DNA of 64,000 nucleotides, from the NCBI RefSeq assembly GCF_003943815.1, contig NZ_RJNA01000007.1, forward strand, positions 45,566 to 109,565, read 5' to 3'. How positions within the stretch are numbered: position 1 is the stretch's first letter; the number at the start of each line of letters is the position of its first letter. Below are positions 61,645 to 64,000 of the stretch, one piece after another. The stretch comes from Streptococcus cristatus. Lineage in GTDB: Bacteria > Bacillota > Bacilli > Lactobacillales > Streptococcaceae. The notes below the pieces were generated by a model that saw only the letters and a list, made by a program, of their open reading frames with translations, made no database searches and was not told the DNA's origin. The translations under genes and the position numbers were made by a program.

Positions 61645-64000
61645 CTAGTCTTCCAAATTGACATCAGACGCTGATTCTTTCTTCTTTTTGTTCTTGAGAA
61701 AGGCTGATGCCAACGTTGCTATTCCTAATCCAAGCGCTGCTAATGGATTATTGGCAGTTCCTGTATTTGGTAAAGCTTTAGCATTTGGAGTAACTTTGAC
61801 TTTTTCTGGTTGTGCAGGCTGTGGCTTAGGTGCTTGAGAATGATTTGTAGCACTAGATACAGATGCACTTTCAAACAGACTAGTAGAGATGCTTGCGCTA
61901 TCACTCAGTGACACACTCGCGGATGTGCTCAATGAAGCAGAGACACTCATGCTCAAGTAGGCACTTGCTGAAAGTGAGTCGTCAGCGATAGCATGACTGG
62001 CACTGATTGAACCTGAAATGCTTGCACTTGTACTCAATGAAGTAGAGATAGACTGACTATCACTTACAGAAGCTGAAGTACTTGCACTTACAGATGCGAG
62101 GTAGCTTGGCAGGTTAAACTCTGGCTTAGACTCGCTGGTTGGATCACCCTTACTGTAGCTGAATGAATTTGACTCTTGTGACACACTTGTACTCAAGCTA
62201 CTTGAAAGGCTATCGCTAAGTGATGTAGAGGTACTTACACTTACGCTTGCTGAATCTGAAGCACTAAGCGATGCACTGAGACTGGTGCTCAAGCTGGTGC
62301 TTGCTGAATCTGAAGCACTAAGCGATGCACTGAGGCTAGTGCTCAAGCTGGTGCTTGCTGAATCTGATGCGCTAATTGAAGCACTGAGGCTTGTACTCAA
62401 GCTAGTGCTTGCTGAATCTGAGGCACTGATTGAGGCACTTAGACTTGTGCTCAAACTTGTGCTTGCTGAATCTGATGCGCTAATTGAGGCACTGAGGCTT
62501 GTACTCAAGCTGGTGCTTGCTGAATCTGACGCACTGATTGAGGCACTTAGACTTGTGCTCAAGCTTGTGCTTGCTGAATCTGAGGCACTGATTGATGCAC
62601 TGAGGCTTGTGCTCAAGCTGGTGCTTGCTGAATCTGAAGCGCTAATTGAGGCACTGAGACTTGTGCTCAAACTTGTGCTTGCTGAATCTGAGGCACTGAT
62701 TGATGCACTGAGGCTTGTGCTCAAGCTGGTGCTTGCTGAATCTGACGCACTGATTGAGGCACTTAGACTTGTGCTCAAGCTTGTGCTTGCTGAATCTGAG
62801 GCACTGATTGATGCACTGAGGCTTGTGCTCAAGCTTGTGCTTGCTGAATCTGAAGCGCTAATTGAGGCACTGAGACTTGTGCTCAAACTTGTGCTTGCTG
62901 AATCTGAGGCACTGAGTGATGCACTGAGGCTTGTGCTCAAGCTGGTGCTTGCTGAATCTGAGGCACTAATTGAGGCACTGAGACTTGTGCTCAAACTTGT
63001 GCTTGCTGAATCTGACGCACTGATTGAGGCACTTAGACTTGTGCTCAAACTTGTACTTGTTGAATCTGAGGCACTGATTGATGCACTGAGGCTTGTGCTC
63101 AAGCTGGTGCTTGTTGAGTCTGAAGCACTGAGTGAAGCACTTTGGCTAGTACTCAAACTTGTACTTGTTGAATCTGAGGCACTGATTGATGCACTGAGGC
63201 TCGTGCTCAGGCTAGTGCTTGCTGAATCTGAAGCGCTAATTGAGGCACTGAGGCTTGTACTCAAGCTTGCACTTGATGACTCTGAGGCACTAATTGAGGC
63301 ACTGAGGCTTGTACTCAAGCTTGTGCTTGTTGAGTCTGAAGCACTGAGTGAAGCACTTTGGCTAGTACTCAAACTTGTACTTGTTGAATCTGAGGCACTG
63401 ATTGATGCACTGAGGCTCGTGCTCAGGCTAGTGCTTGCTGAATCTGAAGCGCTAATTGAGGCACTGAGGCTTGTACTCAAACTTGTGCTTGCTGAGTCTG
63501 ACGCGCTAATTGAGGCACTGAGGCTCGTGCTCAAGCTGGTGCTTGCTGAATCTGAAGCACTAATTGAGGCACTGAGGCTTGTGCTCAAACTTGTGCTTGC
63601 TGAATCTGAAGCGCTAATTGAGGCACTGAGGCTCGTGCTCAAGCTTGTACTTGCTGAATCTGACGCACTGAGTGAGGCACTGAGGCTTGTGCTCAAACTT
63701 GTACTTGCTGAATCTGAAGCACTGATTGAAGCACTGAGGCTTGTGCTCAAACTTGTACTTGCTGAATCTGAAGCACTGATTGATGCACTGAGGCTCGTGC
63801 TCAAGCTGGTGCTTGCTGAATCTGAAGCACTAATTGAGGCACTTAGACTTGTGCTCAAACTTGTGCTTGCTGAATCTGAAGCGCTAATTGAGGTACTGAG
63901 GCTCGTGCTCAAGCTGGTGCTGGCTGAATCTGACGCACTGAGTGAGGCACTGAGGCTCGTGCTCAAGCTGGTGCTTGCTGAATCTGAGGCACTGATTGAG
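61645..64000 (-). CDS. Serine-rich repeat LPXTG surface adhesin (3' part; 5' end outside window)
   Basis: Only the C-terminal 785 or so residues are present; the frame stays open to the right edge. The visible part is mostly an 18-residue repeat, [18 protein letters not shown], in about 30 near-identical copies (54 bp each). Some copies vary ([28 protein letters not shown]). The repeats stop before an unusual non-repeat linker ([20 protein letters not shown]) and a second short Ser-rich part. The wall-sorting signal is LPNTG, then a hydrophobic helix ([18 protein letters not shown]) and a long charged tail [16 protein letters not shown]. Such proteins are O-glycosylated, exported by SecA2/SecY2 and bind host glycans or platelets through an N-terminal domain not seen here. 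Confidence 0.88.
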   Translation of the reverse strand, partial: SISASDSASTSLSTSLSASLSASDSASTSLSTSLSTSISASDSASTSLSTSLSASISASDSASTSLSTSLSASISASDSASTSLSTSLSASISASDSASTSLSTSLSASLSASDSASTSLSTSLSASISASDSASTSLSTSLSASISASDSASTSLSTSLSASISASDSASTSLSTSLSASISASDSASTSLSTSLSASISASDSTSTSLSTSQSASLSASDSTSTSLSTSLSASISASESSSASLSTSLSASISASDSASTSLSTSLSASISASDSTSTSLSTSQSASLSASDSTSTSLSTSLSASISASDSTSTSLSTSLSASISASDSASTSLSTSLSASISASDSASTSLSTSLSASLSASDSASTSLSTSLSASISASDSASTSLSTSLSASISASDSASTSLSTSLSASISASDSASTSLSTSLSASISASDSASTSLSTSLSASISASDSASTSLSTSLSASISASDSASTSLSTSLSASISASDSASTSLSTSLSASISASDSASTSLSTSLSASISASDSASTSLSTSLSASISASDSASTSLSTSLSASLSASDSASTSLSTSLSASLSASDSASVSVSTSTSLSDSLSSSLSTSVSQESNSFSYSKGDPTSESKPEFNLPSYLASVSASTSASVSDSQSISTSLSTSASISGSISASHAIADDSLSASAYLSMSVSASLSTSASVSLSDSASISTSLFESASVSSATNHSQAPKPQPAQPEKVKVTPNAKALPNTGTANNPLAALGLGIATLASAFLKNKKKKESASDVNLED

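Noticed and set aside
62200..64000. Satellite or assembly artefact in place of the adhesin repeats
   Set aside because: The repeats stay in frame, vary between copies in a plausible way and end in a normal LPXTG sorting signal and terminator.

Overview
This window looks like a chromosome segment of an oral (viridans, sanguinis/mitis-type) Streptococcus. The evidence is moderate to low GC, AGGAGG-type ribosome sites, many extended -10 promoters (TGnTATAAT), gene neighbourhoods typical of streptococci (glmU-nudix-macP-mtnN; rsmH-ftsL-pbp2x-mraY; yqeG-yqeH-yhbY-nadD-yqeK-rsfS; tsaE-GNAT-lytR), a lactate oxidase, and an LPXTG serine-rich adhesin. The species cannot be fixed from the sequence alone. 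I found no rRNA, tRNA, CRISPR array, intact IS element or prophage.

Layout. 1-10.2 kb (all minus strand): yajC, tkt, a small HTH-like protein, msrAB, a Spx/ArsC-like protein, a YciI protein, serine biosynthesis (serC-serA), then the replication cluster tmk-holB-yabA-rsmI. 10.4-14.7 kb: YitT protein (+), a long intergenic repeat, then glmU-nudF-macP-mtnN (-). 14.7-20 kb: a small orphan gene with a long leader, a 1150-residue secreted protein with eight Bsp-like repeats and a C39-like domain, and trxB. 20-28.5 kb: DUF4059, an amino-acid ABC permease/ATPase pair, a DEAD-box helicase and the division/cell-wall cluster rsmH-ftsL-pbp2x-mraY. 28.7-34 kb: MFS transporter, lemA-htpX, rsmG, exoA, VOC protein and a second copy of the repeat. 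34.2-41.2 kb: the conserved ribosome-assembly/NAD operon yqeG to tmcAL, interrupted by an AT-rich membrane gene. 41.3-42.7 kb: two tandem paralogous membrane proteins of unknown function. 42.9-49.2 kb: TVP38 protein, tsaE-GNAT-lytR, purine permease, DUF1361, HAD phosphatase. 49.3-53.6 kb: a four-gene polar amino-acid ABC importer divergent from lctO. 53.9-56.8 kb: an accessory stretch (two divergent membrane/coiled-coil genes, a DUF6261-like gene, a 42-bp tandem-repeat array). 56.9-64 kb: aldo/keto reductase, nagA, a third repeat copy, a Na/Pi cotransporter and the 3' part of a giant serine-rich repeat adhesin.

How the genes work together. Much of the window is cell-envelope and growth housekeeping: glmU makes UDP-GlcNAc, mraY/pbp2x/ftsL use it in septal wall synthesis, macP is the PBP2a cofactor, LytR-type LCP attaches wall polymers, and nagA recycles amino sugars. 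Regulation readable from the DNA includes a WalR(VicR)-type box before the Bsp-repeat protein, a PurR box just downstream of the purine permease promoter, a cre site in the lctO leader, and cre plus NagR-like sites at nagA.

The least explained material is the set of three long intergenic repeats placed just behind stop codons, the 42-bp array, the tandem membrane paralogues, and the accessory membrane genes at 35.4 kb and 53.9-55.5 kb. I did not find a clearly recognisable new multi-gene system. The best candidates are listed as findings with the tests that would decide them.
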